In this document: in pieces, positions 1 through 7,609 of the stretch
Position numbering within the stretch: the stretch's first letter is position 1
How the letters are laid out: each line of letters opens with the position of its first letter
NCBI RefSeq assembly: GCF_018588585.1
Contig: NZ_JAEUFG010000040.1
Span: forward strand, 1-32,362
Reading direction: 5' to 3'
Length of the DNA: 32,362 bases
Source: Bacillus sp. SM2101
GTDB taxonomy: Bacteria; Bacillota; Bacilli; Bacillales; SM2101
Translations under genes and position numbers: made by a program
Notes under the pieces: model-generated
Databases searched by the model: none
Seen by the model: only the letters and a program-made list of their open reading frames with translations
Told to the model about the DNA's origin: nothing

Positions 1-882
1 ATCGATGCCTACCATCTCTGTGAGTTATATTACAAGGAAGACCTAGAAGCATATCAAAGGAAAAGTATTCAAACATTGAATCTACGTAATCTTAGTAGAC
101 AACATGATTCCCTCACGGGAACCTACGTACAGACCAAATTGCAATTTCATACGATCTTAGATCAGGTTTTCCCTGAATATAAAGGAGTATTTGGAAACTT
201 ATTTTCAAAGGTTTCTTTAAATACCCTGCTTACTTTTACTACACCTAACGACATAAAAGGAATGAATGTAAGTGAAATTGCAGATAAAATCCATCAATTA
301 TGTAGAAATCGGACTGAATCATGGGCAATGAAAAAGGCTGAGGATTTGAAGGCTGCAGCAAGAAGGAACCCATATAGACAAACGTTATATGACAGTCATC
401 TGGTTAGTTTAAAAATGTATATTAACCTTCTTTTAGAATATCAAAAACACCTATCTCAGTTAGAAGCAGAGATAGATGTCACAGCTAAAGAATTTGAAGA
501 ATATGATATTATTCGCTCAATTCCTGGAATAGGAGGTAAGATTGCAGCCACAATCATCTCCGAAATTGGGGAAATTGAACGATTTAATAACCCTAAGAAA
601 CTTGTAGCCTTTGCCGGAATTGACCCTAGTGTCCATGAGTCTGGCCAATTTAAAGCAAGAATTAATCGTATTACGAAAAGAGGGTCTAGTAGACTCAGAC
701 AGATTTTATATACAGCTGTACAATGTGGTTTAATAAACGCTCGTAATCCTAGACTAAAAGAATTCTATGATAGAAAACGCGAAGAAGGAAAACCACATAA
801 AGTTGCGGTCATTGCTTGTGCTAATAAGCTCATACACTGGATTTATGCCTTACTAAAACGCAAAGAAAAATTTACGATATAA
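1..882 (+). CDS. IS110-family transposase, 5' end outside window
   Basis: The reading frame is already open at base 1 (it reads I-D-A-Y-H-L-C-E) and runs to the stop at 882, so this is the C-terminal part of a longer protein. IS110-family transposases are usually about 400 residues; about 293 are visible. The N-terminal part seen here would be the end of the DEDD (RuvC-like) domain. The Transposase_20 part is clear around bases 515-740, with the motifs IRSIPGIGGK, LVAFAGIDP and KRGSSRLRQIL. These enzymes move their element as a circle, guided in studied members by an element-encoded RNA. A TTG at 76 could be mistaken for a start, but homology continues upstream of it. Family assignment is sure; whether the element is intact cannot be judged. 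Confidence 0.92.
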   Translation: MDAYHLCELYYKEDLEAYQRKSIQTLNLRNLSRQHDSLTGTYVQTKLQFHTILDQVFPEYKGVFGNLFSKVSLNTLLTFTTPNDIKGMNVSEIADKIHQLCRNRTESWAMKKAEDLKAAARRNPYRQTLYDSHLVSLKMYINLLLEYQKHLSQLEAEIDVTAKEFEEYDIIRSIPGIGGKIAATIISEIGEIERFNNPKKLVAFAGIDPSVHESGQFKARINRITKRGSSRLRQILYTAVQCGLINARNPRLKEFYDRKREEGKPHKVAVIACANKLIHWIYALLKRKEKFTI

Positions 883-1022
883 CCAATTACCATTTTATTT
901 ATTATTAAGAATAATCTTCCAATAACATTAAGGGAAGGTTATTTGGTATGCCTCTATTTATCTTAACACAGGTACAAAAATATCTTTAGAGATTATTATT
1001 GACATCCTATTAGCTGGTATCG
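883..1022 (+). mobile_element. Probable right-end non-coding part of the IS110 element
   Basis: After the transposase stop there is a hairpin (AATAATCTTCC at 910-920 with GGAAGGTTATT at 933-943). About 55 bases further on is a perfect -35 hexamer TTGACA at 999-1004. IS110-family elements commonly carry an outward -35 box in the right end that pairs with a -10 box in the left end when the circle closes. The family has no long terminal inverted repeats, so the exact boundary cannot be read and the end near 1020 is an estimate. Confidence 0.45.
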
Positions 1023-1028
1023 TATTAT
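999..1028 (+). promoter_or_regulatory. Possible outward promoter across the IS110 right end
   Basis: TTGACA at 999-1004 is followed after 18 bases by TATTAT at 1023-1028. The -35 probably belongs to the insertion sequence and the -10 may be flanking DNA. If active it would fire toward the small membrane protein gene at 1303. The stretch 1029-1302 holds a small hairpin (GGTATAG at 1070-1076 with CTATACC at 1088-1094) and no gene that I can see. Confidence 0.35.
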
Positions 1029-1302
1029 GAGTTCTGCCAGTAACATTTGTGGTTGTCCTATTTTTAATAGGTATAGTCGGGAACTCGCTATACCATATTC
1101 TTGCGCCATATTGTTAAATAACATTAGGTGAATTTAACATATTGTACATTTAATCTCCCATTCTTTTATATTCTGAACATCCCCCTATCAAACACAATCT
1201 ATCTTTTGTTTACTAAGGCCTTTGCAAATTAGGAATATTATCTAAACTTATAATAGTTTAGCACGATCAAACATGGTACAATTATCCAAATGGAGGTGTG
1301 AT

Positions 1303-1548
1303 ATGTCTGAAAAAACTAATTATAAAGAAATTAAAGAACTTAACATACAACACCTAGAAAATGCTAAATCTTATGCTTTTATTTTTATTCTAGTTTTCTC
1401 TATTGTTACCATTATCTCCCCACTGGGTATACTTGAATCGTTCGGAGATAACGCATTAGCAGCTTTTCTTGTAATGCTTATTTTATTGTTTGGATCAATA
1501 ACTGTATGGCTTATATCAACAATTGCTTTAGCAAATGTTAAGGAGTAG
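1303..1548 (+). CDS. Small two-helix membrane protein, unknown function
   Basis: An 81-residue protein. An upstream in-frame ATG at 1273 exists, but TGGAGGTGTGAT sits directly before the ATG at 1303, so that start is chosen. Residues 1-22 are hydrophilic. Two hydrophobic segments follow at about 23-45 and 52-76, separated by a short loop containing ESFGDN, which fits a helical hairpin in the membrane. The C-terminus is short (ALANVKE). There is no recognisable catalytic motif and no partner gene nearby. The gene stands alone after the IS110 remnant, possibly read from a promoter at the IS end. Function unknown. Confidence 0.6.
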   Translation: MSEKTNYKEIKELNIQHLENAKSYAFIFILVFSIVTIISPLGILESFGDNALAAFLVMLILLFGSITVWLISTIALANVKE

Positions 1549-1763
1549 ATTGGGAAGTACAAAATCATTATAATAATGCTCATGTTTACTATTTTTTCTA
1601 TAAATCAATATCTGTTTGAATATACTAAATCTACTCTTTCTTACATGTATTATAAAAAAGTTATGGACAAAACTATCATTATGGATACTAATTTTTCTTT
1701 TTGAATTTATTTCTACCTTTTCACATATACTGAATTAACATTTTTTCTTAAGGTGGTTAGTAA

Positions 1764-2771
1764 ATGAGTTTTGCATATGTTACAAATGCTGATAGTAAAA
1801 CTGTTTCTGTCATTGATACTGAAACTCACTCCATTATTGCTACCGTTCCCGTAGGAGAAAGACCTTCATTTGTTGCCTTTACTCCTGATTCAAAAATTGC
1901 TTATATTATTAATAACTTCTCTAATGGCAGTGTTTCTGTTATCGATGTTAAAACTCACTCCCTTATTGCTACTGTTTCCGTTGGATCTCGTCCAAACTTC
2001 GTCTCCTTTACTCCTAATGGAAAGATTGCTTATGTTGTTAATGATGGGACTGTTTCTGTTATTGATGTCAAAACTCACTCAGTCGTTGCTACCGTTCTAA
2101 TTGGAACCAGCCCCCGTTCTGTTGCGTTTACTCCTGATGGGAAGCTTGCTTATGTTACTAATGTAAGTGGTCCTACTTCTGTCATTGATGTCGACACTCA
2201 TTCAGTTATCGCTTCTGTTCAAATTCGTTCTGTGTTTATTGCGTTTAGCCCTGATGGGAAAATTGCTTACGTTAATAACCCTGATGATGCGAACACTGTA
2301 TCCGCAATTGATGTTAAAACCCACTCTGTTATTTCTACTATTTCTGTTGAAGAATTCCCCGTTTTTGTTGCTTTTACCCCTGACGGGAAGCTTGCTTATG
2401 TTACTAATAACTTCAATAACTCTGTTTCCGTAATTGAAGTCAAAACTCACTCAGTCGTTGCTACCGTTCAAGTTGGGTCAAATCCTCAGTTTGTAGTATT
2501 TACTCCTGATGGGAAACTTGCTTATATCAATAATGAAGGTAACACTATTTCCATTATTGATGTTAAAACCCACTCTGTTATTTCTACTGTTCAAGTTGGA
2601 GTAGGCGGAACTCCTCAGCTTGTTGCTTTTACCCCTGATGGGAAGCTTGCTTATGTTGCTCGTACTGAATTTGGAGGTGGTACTGTATCAGTCATTGATA
2701 TAAAAACTCATTCTAATATTGCTACTGTTTCTGTAGGTCAAACTCCATTATTTGTTGCAGTAACTAGATAA
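1764..2771 (+). CDS. YVTN-family beta-propeller repeat protein
   Basis: 335 residues made almost entirely of eight tandem repeats of about 40 residues. The repeats have the pattern AYVTN...TVSVIDVKTHSVIATV.VG..P.FVAFTPDGK, and the THS element occurs eight times. This is the YVTN/YncE-like repeat, which folds as a beta-propeller with one blade per repeat. AAGGTGG lies 8 bases upstream of the ATG. There is no signal peptide, transmembrane segment or LPXTG motif, so a cytoplasmic or non-classically located binding scaffold is more likely than a wall protein. The repeats are also similar at DNA level (period about 120-126 bp), so the number of blades could change by recombination. The ligand is unknown. 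No neighbour suggests a role. Confidence 0.85.
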   Translation: MSFAYVTNADSKTVSVIDTETHSIIATVPVGERPSFVAFTPDSKIAYIINNFSNGSVSVIDVKTHSLIATVSVGSRPNFVSFTPNGKIAYVVNDGTVSVIDVKTHSVVATVLIGTSPRSVAFTPDGKLAYVTNVSGPTSVIDVDTHSVIASVQIRSVFIAFSPDGKIAYVNNPDDANTVSAIDVKTHSVISTISVEEFPVFVAFTPDGKLAYVTNNFNNSVSVIEVKTHSVVATVQVGSNPQFVVFTPDGKLAYINNEGNTISIIDVKTHSVISTVQVGVGGTPQLVAFTPDGKLAYVARTEFGGGTVSVIDIKTHSNIATVSVGQTPLFVAVTR

Positions 2772-2797
2772 CTTAATTGCTATTATGTTTCATTAAT

Positions 2798-2825
2798 TTT
2801 ACAATCTAATTTTTTGCTATATAAT
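2798..2825 (+). promoter_or_regulatory. SigA-like promoter for the small peptide at 2878
   Basis: TTTACA at 2798-2803 (five of six to consensus), 16 bases of spacer, then a perfect TATAAT at 2820-2825. It lies 53 bases before the start of the 33-residue peptide ORF, and a terminator follows that ORF, so a complete short transcription unit can be drawn. Confidence 0.55.
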
Positions 2826-2877
2826 AAATGGTAAGGATTTCTATAACATAAAAAACACATGTTTGGAGCGATTAATA

Positions 2878-2979
2878 TTGGAACTCTTAGCCTATATTGT
2901 ATTTCCTGTACTTTCGGTGATACCTGTGATCATCATTTACTTGATAGGAGAGTTTTTCAGAAAGAAACGATCCGTTTAA
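2878..2979 (+). CDS. Small hydrophobic peptide, 33 aa, possible toxin-like membrane peptide
   Basis: The ORF starts at a TTG with TTTGGAGCG about 8-10 bases upstream and ends at TAA. It encodes one hydrophobic helix (about residues 3-25, LLAYIVFPVLSVIPVIIIYL) followed by a positively charged tail, RKKRSV. This architecture, together with a private promoter and terminator, resembles type I toxin peptides such as Fst or TxpA, but I cannot match it to any named family. No antisense RNA was identified with certainty. It could equally be a small membrane regulator. Confidence 0.45.
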   Translation: MELLAYIVFPVLSVIPVIIIYLIGEFFRKKRSV

Positions 2980-2997
2980 GCTAAGCTTCTTCATGTG

Positions 2998-3026
2998 AAC
3001 GCCCTCCATTCTTGGGGCGTTTTTTG
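2998..3026 (+). terminator. Rho-independent terminator after the 33-aa peptide
   Basis: AACGCCC (2998-3004) pairs with GGGCGTT (3015-3021) around a 10-base loop, and the stem is followed directly by a T run (3020-3025). It lies 19 bases after the peptide stop codon. From here to 3299 the DNA is AT-rich and I see no gene in it. Confidence 0.85.
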
Positions 3027-3299
3027 CTTTAGTAACCAAAATGCTTATTATGTTTAATTAATTTCTAAAAGTATACTTTTCAAAGAGTAAAGAACTTCAT
3101 CTAGTATTTTCATCTTTTCGTCCTATCTTTTTAAACTTTGAAGATAGTTTAGAATAATTGTTTTAATAAAACTGATTAATATAAGCCAACCTAATTTCTC
3201 CATTTATTTTTATCCTTTCTCTATTCCACTTTGATTAATATTGTGTTTCAATTAAATGTAAGGTTGTTACAATATTTACAAAAGGAGATGAATTAATAT

Positions 3300-4085
3300 A
3301 TGGATATAACTACTATTGGAACTGCAATTGGAACTAGTTTATTAACTAGTTTTGCTACTTCTAAAGGTAAAGACCCGAGTGCTCCAATACAAACTTTAAA
3401 CGATCTATGGTATTTAACTTTTGGTAGATTACAATTGTTTACTGAACAAAAAAGAGCTAAGCACGCTGCGTCTTTAGAGGAATATAAAAATAATTTGGTC
3501 AAAGAAATCTCATCTATTCCTGATGAAAATCTTATTGAACCGCCTTTAAGTATAGTCGGACCAGCGTTAGAAAATTCTAAATTCTACATTGAAGAAAATG
3601 AATTAAGAAACATGTTCGCAAAACTTGTTGCTTCATCAATGGATAACAGAAAATCTACAAAAACACATCATGCCTTTATAGAAATAATTAAACAGTTATC
3701 GCCTATAGATGCACAAAACATTGCTTTATTGAAAGATCATAGATATTTACCTATTGCAAATTTTAATCTTAACAACTACGCAAATGATAAAAAACAAAGC
3801 CGCTTGGTAATAATTCCTGATGTTTTTCTCAGCAACCCAAATTGTGACGACGTAGAATTATTAAGAAGTTCAATTACTAATATAAAAAGACTTGGTTTAG
3901 TGGATACTTATTACGATATTAAACTTAAAAATGAACAATTATATGAAACTTTTGATAATAACCAATATTTAAAATCACTTGGACAGCCATTATTAGATGC
4001 AAGACCTGGTGCTGAAACCTTTTTCGAAAAAGGTTTTATAGAATTTAGTTCCTTAGGAAATGATTTTAAGTTTGTTTGTTTGTAA
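3300..4085 (+). CDS. DUF4393 (Abi-alpha-like) protein
   Basis: 261 residues, with AAAGGAGATG about 9 bases upstream of the ATG. The N-terminus (about residues 3-20, TIGTAIGTSLLTSF) is moderately hydrophobic. The middle carries the signature of the DUF4393 / Abi-alpha family: IVGPALE, then ENELRNMFAKLVASSMD, then HHAFIEIIKQLSPIDAQ (about residues 82-145). Members of this family are annotated as abortive-infection proteins, but the biochemical activity is not established. The gene is monocistronic, with a strong terminator 66 bases after its stop. A role in phage defence is inference from the family name and the accessory setting. Confidence 0.75.
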   Translation: MDITTIGTAIGTSLLTSFATSKGKDPSAPIQTLNDLWYLTFGRLQLFTEQKRAKHAASLEEYKNNLVKEISSIPDENLIEPPLSIVGPALENSKFYIEENELRNMFAKLVASSMDNRKSTKTHHAFIEIIKQLSPIDAQNIALLKDHRYLPIANFNLNNYANDKKQSRLVIIPDVFLSNPNCDDVELLRSSITNIKRLGLVDTYYDIKLKNEQLYETFDNNQYLKSLGQPLLDARPGAETFFEKGFIEFSSLGNDFKFVCL

Positions 4086-4150
4086 TTTTATTGATTTATA
4101 TTGAAATTATCTTCTTTAAATAAGGAATGATTTCTCCCTAATCTTTTAAT

Positions 4151-4197
4151 ACTGTAATAGTAAAAATCTGGACTCACTATTACAGTTATCTTTTTTA
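4151..4197 (+). terminator. Rho-independent terminator after the DUF4393 gene
   Basis: A perfect 11-bp stem, ACTGTAATAGT (4151-4161) with ACTATTACAGT (4176-4186), with a 14-base loop and a T-rich tail (TATCTTTTTT, 4187-4196). Confidence 0.85.
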
Positions 4198-4352
4198 TCT
4201 ACGCTATTTATCCCCTCTTTTATTAAACATATTTACTCTTGAGTTTCCTTAATTTTTGAAACATAACATCTGTTTTGGTGGTCATTTATCAGTTGCATGT
4301 TTACAGTTCTTACATTTACTAATAACAACTAATTTTGAAAAGAGTTGAAAAA

Positions 4353-4814
4353 ATGGTGAATTGTAATTGTAAAGATGATAAATTACCTAAATGCATCGAA
4401 AATCGAGCAGACAATTTAATTAGCTTTACGAATGGTGAAATCATTAGATTACCTGTTTTTATTAAAGATAAAGACGTAAAGGTAAAAATAGATTCTATGG
4501 TCGAGATTTTCTTCCAATTAGAAAATCCAGGGACAGGAGGTACAGTAACAAGTGAATTCAACTATATACTTGAACGTTCCTCAATTAATGGCACCTTCAC
4601 ACCCCTTGCAACTATTAGGCCATTTCAAAATTTTAACTTTCCTGATGATAGTTCTGGAGGTTCCATGATTCCAAACCTCACCTGCTTAGATAAGCCAGGG
4701 GTTGGCCAACATGTGTACCGTATACGGTTTAATAATTCTCAAGTTGTATTTAGCATTAGCATAATTCCAAACATTCGATTTCGTTCAATAAACGCTACCG
4801 TTTTAAGTCACTAG
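4353..4814 (+). CDS. Unrecognised protein with N-terminal CxCxxDKLPKC motif
   Basis: 153 residues from the ATG at 4353, which has AAGAG 8 bases upstream; a TTG at 4335 in the same frame has no ribosome binding site. The N-terminus carries three cysteines (VNCNCKDDKLPKC) and a fourth lies in the middle (NLTCLDK). The rest is rich in beta-forming residues, Asn, Ser and Gly, with no transmembrane helix, and ends in SINATVLSH. The appearance recalls small jelly-roll or spore-surface proteins of bacilli, but I cannot assign a family. The next gene, 106 bp downstream on the same strand, is also unassigned; the two may belong together. Confidence 0.6.
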   Translation: MVNCNCKDDKLPKCIENRADNLISFTNGEIIRLPVFIKDKDVKVKIDSMVEIFFQLENPGTGGTVTSEFNYILERSSINGTFTPLATIRPFQNFNFPDDSSGGSMIPNLTCLDKPGVGQHVYRIRFNNSQVVFSISIIPNIRFRSINATVLSH

Positions 4815-4920
4815 TTTTTAGTAACCACAATAATTCTTGAGTTTATTAACTTGAAAAAATTATATAAAAAGGTAATTAGTCACATCCTGTCGAATTTCAA
4901 CATAGAGAGGAGGTGACAAA

Positions 4921-5322
4921 ATGCCAAAGAGTTTTCTTGAAAAACGAGATTTAAAAGCCTTAACAACACTTTCCTTATTCAATGCAATTGAAATTGCTAA
5001 AAAGGATAAACATATTAGTAATGATGATGGTCTTATTTTCTTTACGTCATTCGGTATTGTTACAGCTGCAAACATTGTTATTAGTCCATTCGAGGATGAA
5101 GCTTTAAATAACGAAAACTTTGCTAGGTTTATCATGCAATCATCGAAAGAGCATGCTGCGAAACACCTCGTTGAACATGGTAATGATGATATTCTTGACA
5201 CTAAAACCGCCTTTATTTTAGAAGATGTCACTATTTCAGCAGGTAACACCACTTCTGATTTGTCGATAATGATTTTATTTTCTGAAGATATTGCTGGTAT
5301 ATCTTTCGGGAATCGACGTTAG
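4921..5322 (+). CDS. Unrecognised 133-aa protein
   Basis: A very strong ribosome binding site (AGAGGAGGTGACAAA) precedes the ATG at 4921. The protein starts MPKSFLEKRD, has a hydrophobic stretch in the middle (about residues 38-55, LIFFTSFGIVTAANIVIS), then an acidic and amphipathic C-terminal half with ENFARFIMQSSKEHAAKHL. There is one His-rich patch but no known catalytic motif. It lies downstream of the cysteine-motif protein on the same strand. Its 3' end is overlapped by a small minus-strand ORF with a good ribosome binding site. No function is proposed. Confidence 0.65.
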   Translation: MPKSFLEKRDLKALTTLSLFNAIEIAKKDKHISNDDGLIFFTSFGIVTAANIVISPFEDEALNNENFARFIMQSSKEHAAKHLVEHGNDDILDTKTAFILEDVTISAGNTTSDLSIMILFSEDIAGISFGNRR

Positions 5323-5401
5323 TAAAATCACCAGTAACATTTATTGTGTATTTAATGTGAGTCACCGCGCCCACGGTGACTTGTTCTATTTTCTGATTCA
5401 T
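5231..5401 (-). CDS. Possible small antisense ORF, 56 aa
   Basis: On the minus strand the ATG at 5401 is preceded by AAGGAGTGATTAC, a near-ideal ribosome binding site, and the frame stays open for 56 codons. Composition is protein-like (begins MNQKIEQVTVGAVTH, ends KWCYLLK). The last 92 bases overlap the 3' end of the plus-strand gene ending at 5322, so the two transcripts would be convergent and partly complementary. Coding evidence is only the ribosome binding site and the open frame. No family is recognised. Confidence 0.35.
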   Translation of the reverse strand: MNQKIEQVTVGAVTHIKYTINVTGDFTNVDSRKIYQQYLQKIKSLSTNQKWCYLLK

Positions 5402-6212
5402 GTAATCACTCCTTGTTAATATTTTTTAATAAACACAATACAAAATAAGTCTTATAAGTAAAATTCATTCACGGTTTCTTCCACAAGATCTTAGCTAATT
5501 CTTAAATACCCTGTTGGCTGCTTATCCTACGTATAGAACTATAAAAAATCCCCCTCCTATAAAAGAGATGGGATTTAATAAATTTTTTATATAGTCTGTT
5601 CAAGCTAGTAAAGTCTGCAAAGTACACCTGCAAGTTATAACCTACTAAATAATTAATCAAAAAAACTTGTTATTCCACAATATGGCCCAATTGTTTAATG
5701 TCACCATGTTATTTTCAACATAAAAAACACCCTTTGAAAATGCACATCCAAAGGATAAAAAGGTTTAACTTTTCCAAAACAGTACATCTTTCTTATATAA
5801 GGTACATCTTTGTTTCAAAGCTAAAGAAAAAAACTATCAATATATCACGAATTATCTGGATGAACTAATGACACCTCTCAATATTTGAGAGAATAAGAAT
5901 TACAACTCTTTGCATAATATCTTCTTACATAAATATATTTACTATGTTATATAAAACGGTTTGTTTTATAGTTGAACTACACTCAAATTATTATTTAGAT
6001 GCAGATCATTTTTTTCAGTTTCTGTCCAATAATTGATATTTGATAATCTATTAATAGATTTACCTATCTCTTTATCACTATCAGCAGTTATTAATCCTGA
6101 TGCAATCCCATTTAGAAAAAAAGAGTTTATCATTAAAAAATATTAATGAATGTACCTAAAGTAACAGCAACAGTACAACAAGGATTTGTTAATTTCCATC
6201 CCTTATTTTGTT
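5402..6212. other. Gene-poor interval
   Basis: About 800 bp of AT-rich DNA with frequent stops in all frames. I see no convincing gene. A 22-codon ORF from about 6149 lacks a ribosome binding site. The only clear structure is a hairpin at 5546-5576, listed separately. The interval may be decayed mobile DNA. Confidence 0.5.
5541..5576 (-). terminator. Terminator-like hairpin, minus strand
   Basis: AAATCCC (5546-5552) pairs with GGGATTT (5570-5576). Read on the minus strand, the stem ends in GGGGGATTTTTTAT, which gives a U-run, so it could stop minus-strand transcripts. No gene immediately upstream on that strand was found. Confidence 0.45.
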
Positions 6213-6260
6213 AAAAAACCCTAAATATTGTACTCAAATTAAAGGATGCATTAGGGGTTT
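6213..6260 (-). terminator. Candidate terminator after the 6313-6603 ORF, minus strand
   Basis: On the minus strand AAACCCCTAA (from 6260) pairs with TTAGGGTTTTTT (ending at 6213) and a run of Ts follows. The loop is long (about 26 bases), which weakens the call. It lies 52 bases after the stop of the ORF at 6313-6603. Confidence 0.5.
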
Positions 6261-6312
6261 GAAAAGTTAATTAATTAAGAGTTCTTAAAAATCAACTGTT
6301 CAATACTGTCCA

Positions 6313-6603
6313 TTATTTCATACGTAGTTGTAGGTCTTTATATACTTCTTTATGTTCTAGTTCAAAATCTTCCAAGTGTTGTTCAATTTTTCGTTCTAGA
6401 ATTGTCCAATATCTACTGCCACGTTTCATTTTGTTTTGAACAAAGCCTTTTAAGTTATTCCCTATAGCCTCTTCAATGGTGAAATCTGGAAGAAGGACCC
6501 AAGTTAACTCCATATGAAAATTGTAAAGAGGTTTGTCGCTCATTGATAGATATAATGGAGGGTTGGAAGAGCATGCAGAAGTTAATTTAGGAGGAAAATT
6601 CAT
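6313..6603 (-). CDS. Unrecognised ORF, possibly a gene fragment
   Basis: 96 codons on the minus strand. The ATG at 6603 has no ribosome binding site, and the frame stays open for about 18 more codons upstream without another start, so this may be the surviving C-terminal part of a longer gene. The C-terminal half is charged and helical (KMKRGSRYWTILERKIEQ, then HLEDFELEHKEVYKDLQ). No family is recognised. A terminator-like hairpin follows. The interval 6604-6930 shows no further gene; short open stretches there have no ribosome binding site. Confidence 0.35.
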   Translation of the reverse strand: MNFPPKLTSACSSNPPLYLSMSDKPLYNFHMELTWVLLPDFTIEEAIGNNLKGFVQNKMKRGSRYWTILERKIEQHLEDFELEHKEVYKDLQLRMK

Positions 6604-6930
6604 GTAAAATGGTTGTTGGATTTGGAGGTTACCCTTGATAAGCTCTAAATTAGGATATCAGACATTTTCTTTAATTTGATACTCCTAACATTAGCTTCAA
6701 GCATAAAGTCTCTTAAACCAAAAATAAGAATCCGTTTTGAAAAAATTGAAAAAAATTAAGCCAATGTCTCCTCAGTTTATGGAAAAATTGACTTAGTTTG
6801 CTTTTGTTTGTTGGAGAATCTTTAGTTCAGCTTCCAACTGTATTGGTTACCTTTTTATTCTGGTGATTAAAACCCAAATGTTTTCTCTCCCACTATTCAT
6901 CTTACTATTTCAGTACGTGAAGATAACTAA

Positions 6931-7584
6931 TTAAGATTGACCATTGCATTCCTCGTGAAATTTTCTTAAATAATCTTCCATAAATACATGCCGTTTTTTT
7001 GCAATCTCTTTAGAAATTGGTAAATTCATTCTTTCTTTAAGTAATAGTAATTTTTCATAAAAATGATTAATCGTTGTTGTTTTTGTTTGCTTATATTCTT
7101 CAAAGGACTTATGTTTTTTTGGAACAACATTAGGATTATATATTTCTTGTTTAATGTACCCCCCATAAGTAAATGTTCTAGCAATTCCTATAGCCCCAAT
7201 AGCATCTAATCGATCAGCATCTTGAACGATCTTACCTTCTTTAGTTTTCATAATTGAAGTTGCACCATTTCCTTTGAAAGACATGGTTTTGATAATCGAG
7301 CAAACATGAGATATTGTATTATCATCAATATTTAATATATCCATCCATTCTTTTGCCACTTTTGGACCAATAGTGGCATCTCCATTGTTAAACTTCCAGT
7401 CTGAGATGTCATGGAGTAAAGTGGCCAATTGAACAACTAGCATATCTACATCTTCATTCTTACTAATAAGTAACGCGTTTTTCCAAACTCTATAAATATG
7501 CCACCAATCATGCCCTGAGCCTTCCCCTTCAAGAGTAGATCTTACAAATTTTACTGTTTCTTCAATAACTAATTCTTTTTTCAT
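6931..7584 (-). CDS. HD-domain phosphohydrolase, YpgQ/YedJ-like
   Basis: 217 residues, a usual length for this family. The HD metal site is visible: GHDWWHIYRVW (H25, H29), ATLLHDISDWKF (H58-D59) and DADRLDAIGAIG further on. The Bacillus member YpgQ is a metal-dependent nucleotide pyrophosphohydrolase, so a nucleotide substrate is plausible. AAAGGAGATAG lies upstream of the ATG at a slightly long spacing of 11-13 bases. The gene starts 25 bp after the S-adenosylhomocysteinase-like gene on the same strand and so is probably cotranscribed as the last gene of the cluster. It could be housekeeping-like (nucleotide clean-up) or a tailoring phosphatase; the sequence does not decide. Confidence 0.85.
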   Translation of the reverse strand: MKKELVIEETVKFVRSTLEGEGSGHDWWHIYRVWKNALLISKNEDVDMLVVQLATLLHDISDWKFNNGDATIGPKVAKEWMDILNIDDNTISHVCSIIKTMSFKGNGATSIMKTKEGKIVQDADRLDAIGAIGIARTFTYGGYIKQEIYNPNVVPKKHKSFEEYKQTKTTTINHFYEKLLLLKERMNLPISKEIAKKRHVFMEDYLRKFHEECNGQS

Positions 7585-7609
7585 ATAATTTTGACTATCT
7601 CCTTTAGCA

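Noticed and set aside
1870-2450. Leucine-rich and Asn-rich ORFs in other frames within the YVTN gene
   Set aside because: They arise from the repeat DNA of the propeller gene; none has a ribosome binding site and the YVTN frame is the coherent one.
4860-5252. 130-codon minus-strand ORF opposite the 133-aa protein gene
   Set aside because: No ribosome binding site, low-complexity composition, and the plus-strand gene has an excellent start.
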